DNA from: Chloroflexota bacterium
Lineage (GTDB): Bacteria; Chloroflexota; Anaerolineae; Anaerolineales; Villigracilaceae
Reading direction: 5' to 3'
DNA: 64,000 nucleotides
Assembly: GCA_029782225.1 (NCBI GenBank)
Contig: JAKOVF010000308.1
Location: forward strand, 1-64,000
Shown here in pieces: positions 48,366 through 57,327 of this stretch. The position numbers and the translations under genes were made by a program. The notes beneath the pieces were generated by a model. The model did not search any database and was not told the DNA's origin. It saw only the letters and a program-made list of their open reading frames with translations. Positions within the stretch are counted from its first letter, which is position 1. Each line of letters starts with the position of its first letter.

Positions 48366-48740
48366 TCATCCTACCAGTTTCACTAAATCTTCGGCTGCAC
48401 GCCGCATCTCGAGGAAGATCAGGCCCAGTTTGGCCTCCTGCCGTGCCAGGGCGGTCAGAACGGCTTCCTGTCCGATGGAGGTCAGCACAATCGAGCCGGC
48501 GTCACCTTTGATGTAGACCTGTTCCAGGTTGCCGCGTCCCAGTTCACCGGAGATTCGTTCGCCGAGGCTGAGCATGGCCGCGGACATGGCGGAAACCCGA
48601 TCCTCTTCAACACCTTGCTGGAGAGCCGAAGCCATGATCAGACCATCGACTGAAACAATGGCGGAAGCTTCAATATCCGGTGCAGCGGCCTGCATGTTGC
48701 GCAAGCGGTCCACCATCTGGTCAGCGCGGGATTTTGCCAT
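48366..48740 (-). CDS. Roadblock/LC7 domain protein
   Basis: 124 residues covering one Roadblock/LC7 fold: LRNMQAAAPDIEASAIVSVDGLIMASALQQGVEEDRVSAMSAAMLSLGERI, then VYIKGDAGSIVLTSIGQEAVLTALARQEAKLGLIFLEMRRAAEDL. These proteins regulate small GTPases such as MglA or act as scaffolds. No GTPase gene is nearby. The gene is monocistronic. Confidence 0.9.
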   Translation of the reverse strand: MAKSRADQMVDRLRNMQAAAPDIEASAIVSVDGLIMASALQQGVEEDRVSAMSAAMLSLGERISGELGRGNLEQVYIKGDAGSIVLTSIGQEAVLTALARQEAKLGLIFLEMRRAAEDLVKLVG

Positions 48741-48861
48741 ATTCGGATCTCCAATGAAAGGCTGTTAATACTCTTACTGAGTGTACCAGAAAATGAAAGT
48801 TTCGAGTATTGTTTCATGTCAGAATTCACAAGTTGGGATGATTTGACCCGACCTTCTCTTC

Positions 48862-49494
48862 ATGTTAGACTCAACGGTTGCCATGCTGAAGGTTTTGTTC
48901 GCGCTTCTCCTCTTTTTTCAAGACACGCCGGTTGCGATCACATCCCCGCAATCGGGTGAGACTCTGCACGGGCAGGTCAATATCACGGGCAGCATGAACG
49001 TGCCGGAGTTTGTCTCCGCCGAACTCGCCTTTGCCTACGCATCCGATCCGACTTCAACCTGGTTCACGATCCAGACATTTTCTTCCCCTCTCCCCGCAGG
49101 AGAGGGGGCAGGAGTGAGGGATTTGCTTGCGGCCTGGGATACGACTGTGCTAACAGACGGCGATTACTCTCTTCGGTTACGCGTCAATCTTCAAAATGGA
49201 CAGACTCTGGAAACTGTTATCAAGGACTTAAAGATCCTCAATGATGTGCCTACGCCTACCGCAACATTGACTTCGACACCTGAGCCGGAAGACACACCAG
49301 TGCCAACGCTTCCCACTGCGACCGACGTTCCGGCTCCCGTTTTGTTGACCTATCCGACGCCCACGCCTTTGCCCGCTAACCCTGCCACATTGACGACTCC
49401 ATCCATCTACTCGAATTTTGCTCGTGGGACAGCTATCACCCTGGTGCTTTTCTTCCTCATTGGCCTCATCCTTCGTCTCCGCCGTACTACCTGA
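48862..49494 (+). CDS. Membrane-anchored exported protein with an in-frame repeat insertion
   Basis: 210 residues. An N-terminal hydrophobic signal (MLKVLFALLLFF), an Ig-like segment (PVAITSPQSGETLHGQVNITGSMNV, SAELAFAYASDPTSTWFTIQTF, VLTDGDYSLRLRVNLQNGQTL), a Thr/Pro-rich stalk and a C-terminal membrane helix (ITLVLFFLIGLILRLRRTT) are visible. The stretch SPLPAGEGAGVRDL (nt 49081-49125) interrupts the Ig-like part and is encoded by a palindromic repeat. It ends 10 bases before pth. The function is unknown; a surface adhesin or stalk is possible. Confidence 0.7.
   Translation: MLDSTVAMLKVLFALLLFFQDTPVAITSPQSGETLHGQVNITGSMNVPEFVSAELAFAYASDPTSTWFTIQTFSSPLPAGEGAGVRDLLAAWDTTVLTDGDYSLRLRVNLQNGQTLETVIKDLKILNDVPTPTATLTSTPEPEDTPVPTLPTATDVPAPVLLTYPTPTPLPANPATLTTPSIYSNFARGTAITLVLFFLIGLILRLRRTT
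49084..49120. repeat. Palindromic repeat inside a coding sequence (CCCTCTCC...GGAGAGGG family)
   Basis: CCCCTCTCC pairs with GGAGAGGGG around a short GCA-containing loop, followed by GCAGGAGTGAGGG. The same element, with GATAGGGGTGAGGG, lies in mfd at 51206. It keeps the frame open. Confidence 0.7.
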
Positions 49495-49504
49495 CACTTG
49501 AAAC

Positions 49505-50089
49505 ATGACACCTGACACCTATTTATTGATTGGCCTTGGCAACCCGGGCCGCGAATACAGAAACAGCCGTCATAACGTCGGCTTTATGTTGATTGACCGC
49601 ATCGCCGTTCGCCTCAATGCGCGCGGGATGAAACTCCAATCAAAGGCGCTGGTAATGTCCGGGATGTATGAAGAGCGGAAGATCATCCTCGCCAAACCGC
49701 AGACGTATATGAATCTATCAGGTCAATCCGTGCAGGGACTCCTGCACTTCTACAAGATCCCGTTCGAGAACCTAATCGTCGCGCACGATGACCTGGACCT
49801 TCCCTTCGGCACGATCCGTATCCGTCCCGGCGGCGGGCCAGGAGGTCAGCGCGGCATGGCCTCAACCATCGAACAGCTTGGCACCAAGGATTTTCCACGC
49901 CTGCGCATCGGTATCGGTCGTCCGCCCGGCAGAATGGATCCGAAGGATTACGTCCTGCAGAATTTCTCCAAGGAGGAGCAGAAGCTGCTTTCTGACATCC
50001 TCGACCGTGCCGCCGATGCTGCGTTGACGTTTGTGATGAATGGATTGAACAAGGCGATGAACCAATTCAATGGAATGGTTGATTCGTAG
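49505..50089 (+). CDS. pth: Peptidyl-tRNA hydrolase
   Basis: Frees tRNA from peptidyl-tRNAs that fall off the ribosome. 194 residues with GLGNPGREYRNSRHNVGF (catalytic His23), KPQTYMNLSGQSV, VAHDDLDLPFG (catalytic Asp), and RPGGGPGGQRGMAS. A common gene order is pth followed by mfd, as here. The DNA around its start (TGACACTTGAAACATGACAC) contains a short direct repeat, and the first residues vary in the family. Confidence 0.97.
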   Translation: MTPDTYLLIGLGNPGREYRNSRHNVGFMLIDRIAVRLNARGMKLQSKALVMSGMYEERKIILAKPQTYMNLSGQSVQGLLHFYKIPFENLIVAHDDLDLPFGTIRIRPGGGPGGQRGMASTIEQLGTKDFPRLRIGIGRPPGRMDPKDYVLQNFSKEEQKLLSDILDRAADAALTFVMNGLNKAMNQFNGMVDS

Positions 50090-50170
50090 GGATAGGGCTA
50101 AGTGCCCAAAGGGTATGCCCCTGTCCCAGGCAAGCGCGAAAGGTGGCTGCGAGAGTCGCCCGTACAAATC

Positions 50171-53100
50171 ATGCAATCTCTTCTAAATAAACTCCGCGAC
50201 CTCCCTCAATATCAGCAAACGCTGACTCAAATCCAGGCTGGCAAAGAAATCCCCGGCCTGGGATTGCCGCGCGCCGCGCGTCTGCCTCTGCTGACCGCAT
50301 TCCACACGGATCTCAATCAGCCTATTTTGCTGATTACCGATCGTGCAGACCATGCTCTGGCTCTCTATGATGAACTAGGCTTCTGGCTCAAATCGTCGCG
50401 TTATCTTTTTGCGGAGCCAAATCCTCTCTTTTATGAACAGGGCGAATGGGGTGTCGCCACGCGGCGCGAGCGCCTGCAGACTCTTACAGCGCTCTCTGCC
50501 TACCATCTTCCTTTTGCAGAGAAGTCGCAAACACCTCTTGTGATCGTTGCCTCTGTGCGTGCACTGATGACGCGTACCTTGCCACGCCGCGATTTTCTCA
50601 AGGCCTGCAAGAAGCTCAGCGTCAACCAGACGATCCAACCCGACAGCCTTATCCGCGAATGGGCACGGATTGGCTATCAGCGTGTCAACACTGTGCTCGA
50701 GCCGGGACAATTCTCCCATCGCGGTGGCCTGCTTGATATCTGGCCTGCTACCGAGGGCAATCCTGTCCGCCTGGATTTCTTCGGTGACGAGATCGAGACC
50801 ATCCGGCGTTTCGACCCTGCCTCGCAGCGGACAGTAGAGAAACTCGAGTCCATCCTCATTACCCCGGCACGTGAATTCCTAATTCCAATTCCCGATTCCC
50901 AACTTACCAATTCCCAATCTCCCGACTCCCAATTTACCGAGTTTCACATCCCGCTTCTTCATTCACAGCCTGCTTCGCTGCTGGATTACCTGCCCCAGAA
51001 AACGTGTGTCTTGCTGGACGACGTCAGCCTGATCGAATCCATGACCAACGAAGTGGAAGAGCAGGCAGTCAAATTCCGGCGGGAAAGCATCGCCGAGGGA
51101 ACGCTGGCTGCTGATTTCCCTGTCCCGTATTTGCCCTGGTCCGAGTTGAATGACAACCTGCATGAGTTCACCACACTGGAGTTGGGTCATTCCACAGCAA
51201 TTGAGTCCCTCTCGTCCACTGGGAGAGGGGATAGGGGTGAGGGCAAGTCGCTTTCCACCGTTTTTGGTCATGATGAGAGATTTGGCGGCCGGCTGAAGCA
51301 GTTTGTTGATTATCTTGTTTCCATCGTGGAAAAAGGGGAGGATGTTTTTGTTATTTCGCGGCAGTCTCCGCGCTTACAGGAGTTATGGCGGGAACACTAT
51401 CCTGACTCAGAATACAACAACCTGCAGTTCATCGAGGCTTCGCTTTCCGAAGGTTTCACCCTGCGAGCCGATTCTCTACCGGCTTCTCATCTGATCTCTG
51501 ACTCCGAAGTCTTTGGCTGGGAACGTCCTCAGCCGCGCATCCGTCAAAAGGAAGTTGCAGAGACACCTGAGTCTATTTACGCGGATTTGCAGGTGGGCGA
51601 TTACGTTGTCCATATCGATCATGGGATTGGCCGCTTCAATGGGCTGATCCAACGTCAACTCGAAGGTCATGAGCGGGAATTTTTGGCGGTTGAATATGAA
51701 GGCGGAGATACTCTCTTTGTCCCGGTGCATCAGGCCGACCGTCTGACTCGATACGTCGGCGCCGAGGGAGGCGCGCCGTCTCTCGATCATCTCGGCGGGC
51801 AAACCTGGCACGAGACAAAGAGCCGAGTCAAAGAGGCGGTGCAAAAGGTCGCGGAAGAATTGCTCGACCTGTACGCGCGTCGCCAGGTTGTAGAGGGATT
51901 CGCTTTTGCTGAGGACAGTCAGTGGCAGCAGGAACTCGAAGACAGTTTCCCGTATGTCGAAACGGAAGACCAGGTGCGCGCACTCAAAGAGATCAAACGT
52001 GACATGGAACGTCAGCGCCCCATGGATCGCCTGCTGTGCGGCGATGTGGGTTACGGCAAAACCGAGCTGGCTTTGCGCGCGGCCTTCAAAGCTGTTATGA
52101 GCGGGAAGCAGGTGGCTGTGCTCGTGCCAACAACGGTCCTCGCGCAACAACATTTCGAGACCTTCTCGCAACGTCTTGCGGCGTTCCCTGTGAAGGTCGA
52201 GATGCTTTCGCGCTTCCGCTCACCGCGCGAACAGACTGAAGTCCTGCTGGGACTTGCCCTGGGCGAAGTGGACATAGTCATCGGTACGCACCGTCTGATC
52301 TCATCTGATGTGCAGTTCAAGGATTTGGGCCTGGTCATCATTGATGAGGAGCAGCGCTTCGGCGTCACGCACAAGGAGCATCTCAAACAGCTTCGTACCG
52401 AAGTGGATGTGCTCACTTTGACGGCCACGCCGATTCCGCGTACTTTATACATGGCGCTCACTGGTGTGCGCGATATTTCGAATCTAAATACGCCTCCCGA
52501 AGAACGGCTTCCCATTGTCACCCACGTTGGCCCGTATTCGTCGAAGCTGGTGCGCCAGGCCATTTTGCGTGAACTGGAACGCGGCGGGCAGATCTTTTTC
52601 GTCCACAACCGAGTCCACACAATTGACGCGATGCGCGTGCATCTGGATCAGCTCGTACCCGAAGCGCGGGTGGATGTTGGACACGGTCAGATGCCCGAAC
52701 AGCAGTTGGCGAATGTGATGCACCGTTTCAATCTTGGACTGATCGATGTCCTGCTTTCGACGACCATTATCGAATCTGGATTGGATATCCCGAACGCCAA
52801 CACTCTCATCGTTGACCGCGCGGACACATTCGGTTTGGCGCAGCTCTATCAATTACGCGGGCGTGTCGGCCGCGGTGCGCAGCGTGCCTACGCCTATTTC
52901 TTCCGCCACAAAAAATTGTCTCCCACGCTCGAAGGCCAACAGAGACTGGAGGTCATCGCGGAGAATACGCAGCTCGGCGCGGGGTACTCTATTGCCATGC
53001 GTGACCTGGAGATCCGTGGCGCCGGAGAGTTGCTCGGCACGCGCCAGCACGGATACATCGAGGCGGTCGGTTTCCACTTGTACACAAGACTGCTTGCGGA

Positions 53101-53626
53101 TTCTGTGAGAAGGCTGCGGCGCGTTGAAAGCGAAAGGTTGAAGGGTGCAGGTTCTTCGAAAGAGGAGCCCACCTTCAACTTGCAGCATTCAACTTTCAAT
53201 TTACCCCTGAGCATGCCTGTCAATGTAGATTTGCCGCTCGCGGTCGGCATTCCTGCAGATTACATCGCGGACCAGGATCTGCGTCTGCGGTTGTATCGTC
53301 GCATTGCGGATCTGCGGGATGAGACCGAGATCGAAGCCATGATGTCTGAATTTCAAGATCGTTTCGGGCCGTTGCCTGAGATGGTGGATAATCTGTTTTA
53401 TCAGGTCCGTGTCAAATTGCGAGCGCAAAGTGCCGGGCTGGCGTCAGTGAACTGGGAAAACGGGCAGATTGTTTTGCGATATCCGACCTCAGAGGAGAAA
53501 AAGGATGGGCCACGTCTGCAGGATCTCGGCCGCGAGGTACGAGGCGGAAAGTCCGCTTATTGGTGCGCGTTTGGGGAACAGTGGCAGCCGAAGCTGTTGG
53601 ATGTGTTATCCAGGCTGGCGTCGTGA
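50171..53626 (+). CDS. mfd: Transcription-repair coupling factor Mfd with three in-frame repeat insertions
   Basis: Removes RNA polymerase stalled at DNA lesions and recruits UvrA. About 1151 residues when started at MQSLLNKLRD; a GTG at 50102 is an alternative. The N-terminal UvrB-like part (YELFA-type DFFGDEIETIRRFDP) is followed by the RNA-polymerase-interacting domain (YVVHIDHGIGRFNGL), the helicase with Walker A GDVGYGKTELALRAAF (about 623), DEEQRFGV, and LSTTIIESGLDIPNANTLI, then the TRG and D7 parts. Three stretches look inserted: nt 50873-50941 (about aa 235-257), 51206-51246 (aa 346-358) and 53123-53205 (aa 985-1011). Each is low-complexity or palindromic, keeps the frame and lies outside conserved motifs. 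Family call is certain; the start is not. Confidence 0.95.
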   Translation: MQSLLNKLRDLPQYQQTLTQIQAGKEIPGLGLPRAARLPLLTAFHTDLNQPILLITDRADHALALYDELGFWLKSSRYLFAEPNPLFYEQGEWGVATRRERLQTLTALSAYHLPFAEKSQTPLVIVASVRALMTRTLPRRDFLKACKKLSVNQTIQPDSLIREWARIGYQRVNTVLEPGQFSHRGGLLDIWPATEGNPVRLDFFGDEIETIRRFDPASQRTVEKLESILITPAREFLIPIPDSQLTNSQSPDSQFTEFHIPLLHSQPASLLDYLPQKTCVLLDDVSLIESMTNEVEEQAVKFRRESIAEGTLAADFPVPYLPWSELNDNLHEFTTLELGHSTAIESLSSTGRGDRGEGKSLSTVFGHDERFGGRLKQFVDYLVSIVEKGEDVFVISRQSPRLQELWREHYPDSEYNNLQFIEASLSEGFTLRADSLPASHLISDSEVFGWERPQPRIRQKEVAETPESIYADLQVGDYVVHIDHGIGRFNGLIQRQLEGHEREFLAVEYEGGDTLFVPVHQADRLTRYVGAEGGAPSLDHLGGQTWHETKSRVKEAVQKVAEELLDLYARRQVVEGFAFAEDSQWQQELEDSFPYVETEDQVRALKEIKRDMERQRPMDRLLCGDVGYGKTELALRAAFKAVMSGKQVAVLVPTTVLAQQHFETFSQRLAAFPVKVEMLSRFRSPREQTEVLLGLALGEVDIVIGTHRLISSDVQFKDLGLVIIDEEQRFGVTHKEHLKQLRTEVDVLTLTATPIPRTLYMALTGVRDISNLNTPPEERLPIVTHVGPYSSKLVRQAILRELERGGQIFFVHNRVHTIDAMRVHLDQLVPEARVDVGHGQMPEQQLANVMHRFNLGLIDVLLSTTIIESGLDIPNANTLIVDRADTFGLAQLYQLRGRVGRGAQRAYAYFFRHKKLSPTLEGQQRLEVIAENTQLGAGYSIAMRDLEIRGAGELLGTRQHGYIEAVGFHLYTRLLADSVRRLRRVESERLKGAGSSKEEPTFNLQHSTFNLPLSMPVNVDLPLAVGIPADYIADQDLRLRLYRRIADLRDETEIEAMMSEFQDRFGPLPEMVDNLFYQVRVKLRAQSAGLASVNWENGQIVLRYPTSEEKKDGPRLQDLGREVRGGKSAYWCAFGEQWQPKLLDVLSRLAS
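50873..50941. repeat. In-frame low-complexity repeat inside mfd (AATTCCCAAT type)
   Basis: Repeated ATTCCCGA, ATTCCCAA and CTCCCGACTCCCAA units encode SQLTNSQSPDSQF-like sequence. Similar short AATTCTCCC units lie between 7573 and 7608 outside genes. Confidence 0.6.
51206..51246. repeat. In-frame palindromic repeat inside mfd (CCCTCTC...GAGAGGG family)
   Basis: TCCCTCTC and GAGAGGGGATAGGGGTGAGGG surround the middle. They encode SLSSTGRGDRGEG. The element also occurs at 49084 in another gene. Confidence 0.7.
53123..53205. repeat. In-frame palindromic repeat inside mfd (GTTGAAAG/CTTTCAAC type)
   Basis: GTTGAAAG and GGTTGAAGG on the left pair with CCTTCAAC and TTCAACTTTC on the right. The segment encodes a Glu/Lys-rich run then TFNLQHSTFNL. 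Confidence 0.6.
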
Positions 53627-53645
53627 TATAATAGAACACCCGTTC
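53624..53645 (+). promoter_or_regulatory. uvrB promoter with LexA-like box
   Basis: TGATATAAT (53624-53632) is an extended -10 box. Directly after it, GAAC-ACCC-GTTC (53634-53645) is a perfect GAAC-N4-GTTC dyad, the type of LexA site known from many Gram-positive and related bacteria. LexA bound here would block initiation, so uvrB should be SOS-induced. Confidence 0.7.
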
Positions 53646-53664
53646 TTTAGAGAAAAGAGGTTCC

Positions 53665-55701
53665 ATGGGTTTCAAACTTCAAGCGCCCTTTCAGCCAATG
53701 GGTGACCAGCCCGAGGCGATCCGTGGACTTGTTAACGGAGTCCAGTCTGGAATGAAGCATCAGGTGCTGCTTGGCGCCACCGGCACCGGCAAGACCTATA
53801 CCATCGCGTCGGTGATCCAGGAATTGCAAATGCCGGCGCTTATTATGGCACACAATAAGACGCTCGCTGCCCAGTTATATTCGGAATTCAAAGAGTTCTT
53901 TCCGGAGAATGCAGTTTCATATTTCGTGAGTTATTACGATTACTACCAGCCTGAGGCATACGTTCCTCGGCATGACCTTTACATCGAGAAAGAGACCGAG
54001 ATCAACGAGGAAATAGAGCGCCTGCGTCTCGCCGCGACGACCGCGCTGGTTTCCAGGCGAGACGTGATCATCGTGGCTTCGGTGTCGTGCATTTATGGCC
54101 TGGGGTCGCCTGAAGAGTTTGGCAAGGGAACGGTGGTTTTACAGGTCGGGCAGATTTATCGGCGAAACGCGCTGCTGCGCCAGTTGATCGAGTCCCAGTA
54201 CCAGCGCAATGACATGGAACTGCGCCCCGGCACATTCCGTGTGCGCGGCGATACGCTGGAGATCATCCCGGCCTACGAGGACAAAAAGGGATTCCGAATT
54301 ACTTTCTTCGGTGACGAAGTGGAACGCATTATGCAGTTCAGTCCGCTGACCGGTGAGGTCTTCGAGGAGCCCAGGGAAGTCTCGATCTATCCTGCCAAGC
54401 AATATTTGACAGATGCCGACCGGCTCAAGGATGCGATCAAAAATATCGAGGGCGAGTTGGAGGAACGTCTGGCGTTCTTCAAAGAATCAGGCAAACATCT
54501 CGAAGCCCAGCGTCTCGAACAACGTACACGCTATGACCTGGAGATGCTCAAGGAAGTGGGTTACTGCTCGGGCATCGAGAACTATTCGCGTCACTTGGAT
54601 GCCCGCGCTCCGGGCACGCATCCGTGGACGATGATCGACTTCCTGCCGAGCGATTACCTCCTGGTCATCGATGAAAGCCACATGAGTGTGCCGCAAATAC
54701 GCGGCATGTATAACGGAGATCGCTCGCGCAAGGAGACGCTGGTCGAGTATGGTTTCCGCCTTCCGAGCGCGCTGGATAACCGCCCACTCAAGTTCAATGA
54801 ATTTGAGGATGTGATGGGACACACCATCTACACGTCTGCCACGCCAGGGCCGTATGAAATGGAGCACGCCGAGCAGGTCGTCGAGCAGATCATCCGTCCG
54901 ACAGGGCTCGTTGATCCAGAAGTGGAAGTCAGACCCACCAAGGGCCAGGTGGATGATTTGATCGGAGAGATCAGACAGAGGGTCGAAAGAGGCGAGCGCG
55001 TCCTGGTCACCACGCTCACGAAGCGGATGTCCGAAGACCTGGCCGAGTACCTTCAGGAATTGGGGATGAAGGTCCATTATTTGCACTCCGAAGTGGAGAC
55101 GCTCGAGCGGGTCGGCATCCTGCGCGATCTGCGCCTGGGTATCTTCGATGTGCTGGTCGGAATTAATCTCTTGCGCGAAGGATTGGATTTGCCGGAGGTT
55201 TCGCTCGTCGGAATCCTCGATGCGGATAAAGAAGGGTTCCTCCGCTCCGGGACTGCCCTGATCCAGACCATCGGCCGGGCCGCGCGTCACGTCAACGGGC
55301 GCGTGATCATGTACGCTGACCGCATGACGGACTCGATGAAGTGGGCGATTGACGAGACGAACCGCCGCCGCGCAAAACAGGTGAAATACAACGAGGAAAA
55401 CGGGATTACCCCCATCAGCATTCACAAGGCGATCCATGATCTGACCGAGGAGATGGCCGGGAAAGCTGTCGGTGAGTCCAAGGGTGAGTATCGCGTGAAG
55501 GGCGCGGGCGGCCTGCCGCGCAACGAGCTGCGGCAGATCATCAGTGACCTGGAGAAGGAAATGAAAGAAGCGGCGAAGAATCTGGAATTTGAGAAGGCCG
55601 CTGCGCTGCGAGATGAGATGTATGAGTTGAGGACTCTGCTTGCTGAGGATGAGAGCCTGAAGCCCTGGGAGAGGATCAAATTGCTGGCTGGTGAAGAGTG
55701 A
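53665..55701 (+). CDS. uvrB: Excinuclease ABC subunit B
   Basis: Damage-checking subunit of nucleotide excision repair. 678 residues with Walker [13 protein letters not shown] (37-48), [18 protein letters not shown], the DNA-clamping hairpin [43 protein letters not shown], and the C-terminal UVR motif ([24 protein letters not shown]) that contacts UvrC. It starts 38 bases after mfd and has its own LexA-like promoter. AAGAGG precedes the ATG. Length is normal. Confidence 0.98.
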   Translation: MGFKLQAPFQPMGDQPEAIRGLVNGVQSGMKHQVLLGATGTGKTYTIASVIQELQMPALIMAHNKTLAAQLYSEFKEFFPENAVSYFVSYYDYYQPEAYVPRHDLYIEKETEINEEIERLRLAATTALVSRRDVIIVASVSCIYGLGSPEEFGKGTVVLQVGQIYRRNALLRQLIESQYQRNDMELRPGTFRVRGDTLEIIPAYEDKKGFRITFFGDEVERIMQFSPLTGEVFEEPREVSIYPAKQYLTDADRLKDAIKNIEGELEERLAFFKESGKHLEAQRLEQRTRYDLEMLKEVGYCSGIENYSRHLDARAPGTHPWTMIDFLPSDYLLVIDESHMSVPQIRGMYNGDRSRKETLVEYGFRLPSALDNRPLKFNEFEDVMGHTIYTSATPGPYEMEHAEQVVEQIIRPTGLVDPEVEVRPTKGQVDDLIGEIRQRVERGERVLVTTLTKRMSEDLAEYLQELGMKVHYLHSEVETLERVGILRDLRLGIFDVLVGINLLREGLDLPEVSLVGILDADKEGFLRSGTALIQTIGRAARHVNGRVIMYADRMTDSMKWAIDETNRRRAKQVKYNEENGITPISIHKAIHDLTEEMAGKAVGESKGEYRVKGAGGLPRNELRQIISDLEKEMKEAAKNLEFEKAAALRDEMYELRTLLAEDESLKPWERIKLLAGEE

Positions 55702-55784
55702 CGTTATAATTAGGGTTAAGCACGTGAAACACATTTTAAAATCCCCCTTGCAGCCTTCACTTCACTACGGGGAGATACAGGCGA

Positions 55785-57197
55785 TTGAGCATGTGGACCC
55801 TGATCGTTCACGCACCAGATCGTGACCCAAAGCCGTACGTACTAAAAGATGGAAAAACGTCCATTGGCCGGGCCTCCGCGAATGATATTGTCGTGGAGGA
55901 TACGGCAGCTTCACGTCATCATGCCGAAATCCATTTCAATCAGGCAGAGAAAGTCATCTCACTCCTGGATCTGGACAGCACCAATGGCACCTATGTGAAT
56001 CATCAGCGGGCATATGGTGCCTGTCCATTGAAGGCAAACGACGTGATTCGGATCGGCCAGGTCACCTTTGACCTTGTCCTGCCGGGCGAAGATCATGATG
56101 CCAAGAAGGGGGCAACTGGGACGCACCTGTTTACACGCGAGCTTTTGCTTGAATCGTTGGATCAGCATGCCGTCCTGCTCTATGATGTTTCGCGTAAATT
56201 GAATTTTGCCACAAGCCTTGGCATGGTCATCGACGAACTCACTTCAACCATCAAACACTCGATGGGTGTTCAGTCATGTGAGATCATCATGAAGAACCAG
56301 TTTACCCAGATGGATGAAGCAGGAAAGGATGCAGTGGCTGTGCGCGCCGTTCGAAAACGCTCGGCTGAAGTCGTTCCGCTGGAAATGTACGTCCCGGTCC
56401 TCAGTGGCGATGATGTTCTCGCGCTGCTGCATTTGAAGAAGGAACGCCAGGGCACACGTCCGTTCAGCCAAAACGACCTGCGGATCGCGATTGCGGTCAG
56501 CCATCAGGCGTCCCTGACGATCCAGCGCCTCAATTTACTTGAAAAGGTTCGAAAGGAGGAACAGCTCCGCCAACTTTTCACCCGCTTCGTTTCTCCCTCC
56601 GAAGTTAAGCTTTTACTGAGCCATTATCTGGACACAGGGGAACTACCCCCGTTGCACGAGGAAAAAGTGACAGTCATGTTCGCCGATATTGCGGACTCGA
56701 CCGGCATGGGCGAAAAAATGGGCGTTAAGAATTTTGCCTGGGTGCTCAACAAGTTCTACAGCGACTCAGCCGATATCATTTTCAGCTACAATGGCATGTT
56801 GAAGTATCTGGGGGATGGCGTCCTGGCGATCTTTGTGCATACACCGGGCGAGCCGGCGCCGGAACTGAGGGCGATCAAATCCGGGCGGGAGCTTCTGGCG
56901 CGTGTGAAAACCACCGGTCATTTGGTGCTTGACCAGCGTATCATTATGGGTATTTCCATCAATAGCGGCGTCGCGATGGTCGGATATGTGGGTACCCGTG
57001 AACGCGCTGAGTTCAATGCGCTCGGGGATGTGGTCAACGTGGCTTATAAGATGCAGGAATACGCCCGTCCCAACCGAATTGTCATCGGTCCCGCGACGGT
57101 GGCCGCAATCGTGGACCAATATCATACTCAGCGAATCGGCGAAGTGGCCTTGAGAGGGCGGGAGGGACATATGCAGGTGTATGAGGTCTTGCCATAG
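55785..57197 (+). CDS. FHA domain, GAF-like and class III adenylate/guanylate cyclase-like protein
   Basis: 470 residues from a TTG; an ATG two codons on (55791) is equally possible. GGGGAG lies ten bases before the TTG. A TATAAT box is present at 55705-55710. An FHA domain (about 18-95: SIGRASANDIVVEDTAASRHHAEIH, LDSTNGTYVNHQ) binds phospho-threonine. A GAF-like middle (about 130-255) follows, then a class III cyclase domain (about 285-468) with VTVMFADIADST (first metal Asp), LKYLGDGVLAIF (second Asp), and FNALGDVVNVAYKM. The transition-state arginine of the usual N-x3-R is Lys here (NVAYK), which may weaken activity. It is cytoplasmic. The gene follows uvrB but has no evident link to repair. 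Confidence 0.88.
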   Translation: MSMWTLIVHAPDRDPKPYVLKDGKTSIGRASANDIVVEDTAASRHHAEIHFNQAEKVISLLDLDSTNGTYVNHQRAYGACPLKANDVIRIGQVTFDLVLPGEDHDAKKGATGTHLFTRELLLESLDQHAVLLYDVSRKLNFATSLGMVIDELTSTIKHSMGVQSCEIIMKNQFTQMDEAGKDAVAVRAVRKRSAEVVPLEMYVPVLSGDDVLALLHLKKERQGTRPFSQNDLRIAIAVSHQASLTIQRLNLLEKVRKEEQLRQLFTRFVSPSEVKLLLSHYLDTGELPPLHEEKVTVMFADIADSTGMGEKMGVKNFAWVLNKFYSDSADIIFSYNGMLKYLGDGVLAIFVHTPGEPAPELRAIKSGRELLARVKTTGHLVLDQRIIMGISINSGVAMVGYVGTRERAEFNALGDVVNVAYKMQEYARPNRIVIGPATVAAIVDQYHTQRIGEVALRGREGHMQVYEVLP

Positions 57198-57210
57198 TGC
57201 TGCCTCAGCC

Positions 57211-57240
57211 CTGCGAAGGCTACAAACCTTCGCAGAGCTT
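57211..57240 (+). terminator. Terminator after the cyclase-like gene
   Basis: CTGCGAAGG (57211-57219) pairs with CCTTCGCAG (57227-57235), then AGCTTTTAA. Confidence 0.7.
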
Positions 57241-57278
57241 TTAAATGTCCTTTATCAAACCTTTACATAGCGGTTGTA

Positions 57279-57322
57279 TCCTTTGAGAGTAAGTTCGAGT
57301 TGAAAACACGTACTCAAAGGAG
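57279..57322 (+). promoter_or_regulatory. 5' leader hairpin covering the ribosome binding site
   Basis: TCCTTTGAG (57279-57287) is a perfect complement of CTCAAAGGA (57313-57321). The latter contains most of the Shine-Dalgarno AAAGGAG. The folded leader would hide the ribosome binding site. Confidence 0.45.
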
Positions 57323-57327
57323 AAACA

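Noticed and set aside
54487-55734. 415-codon open frame on the minus strand
   Set aside because: Antisense to uvrB, which is complete and conserved over its length.
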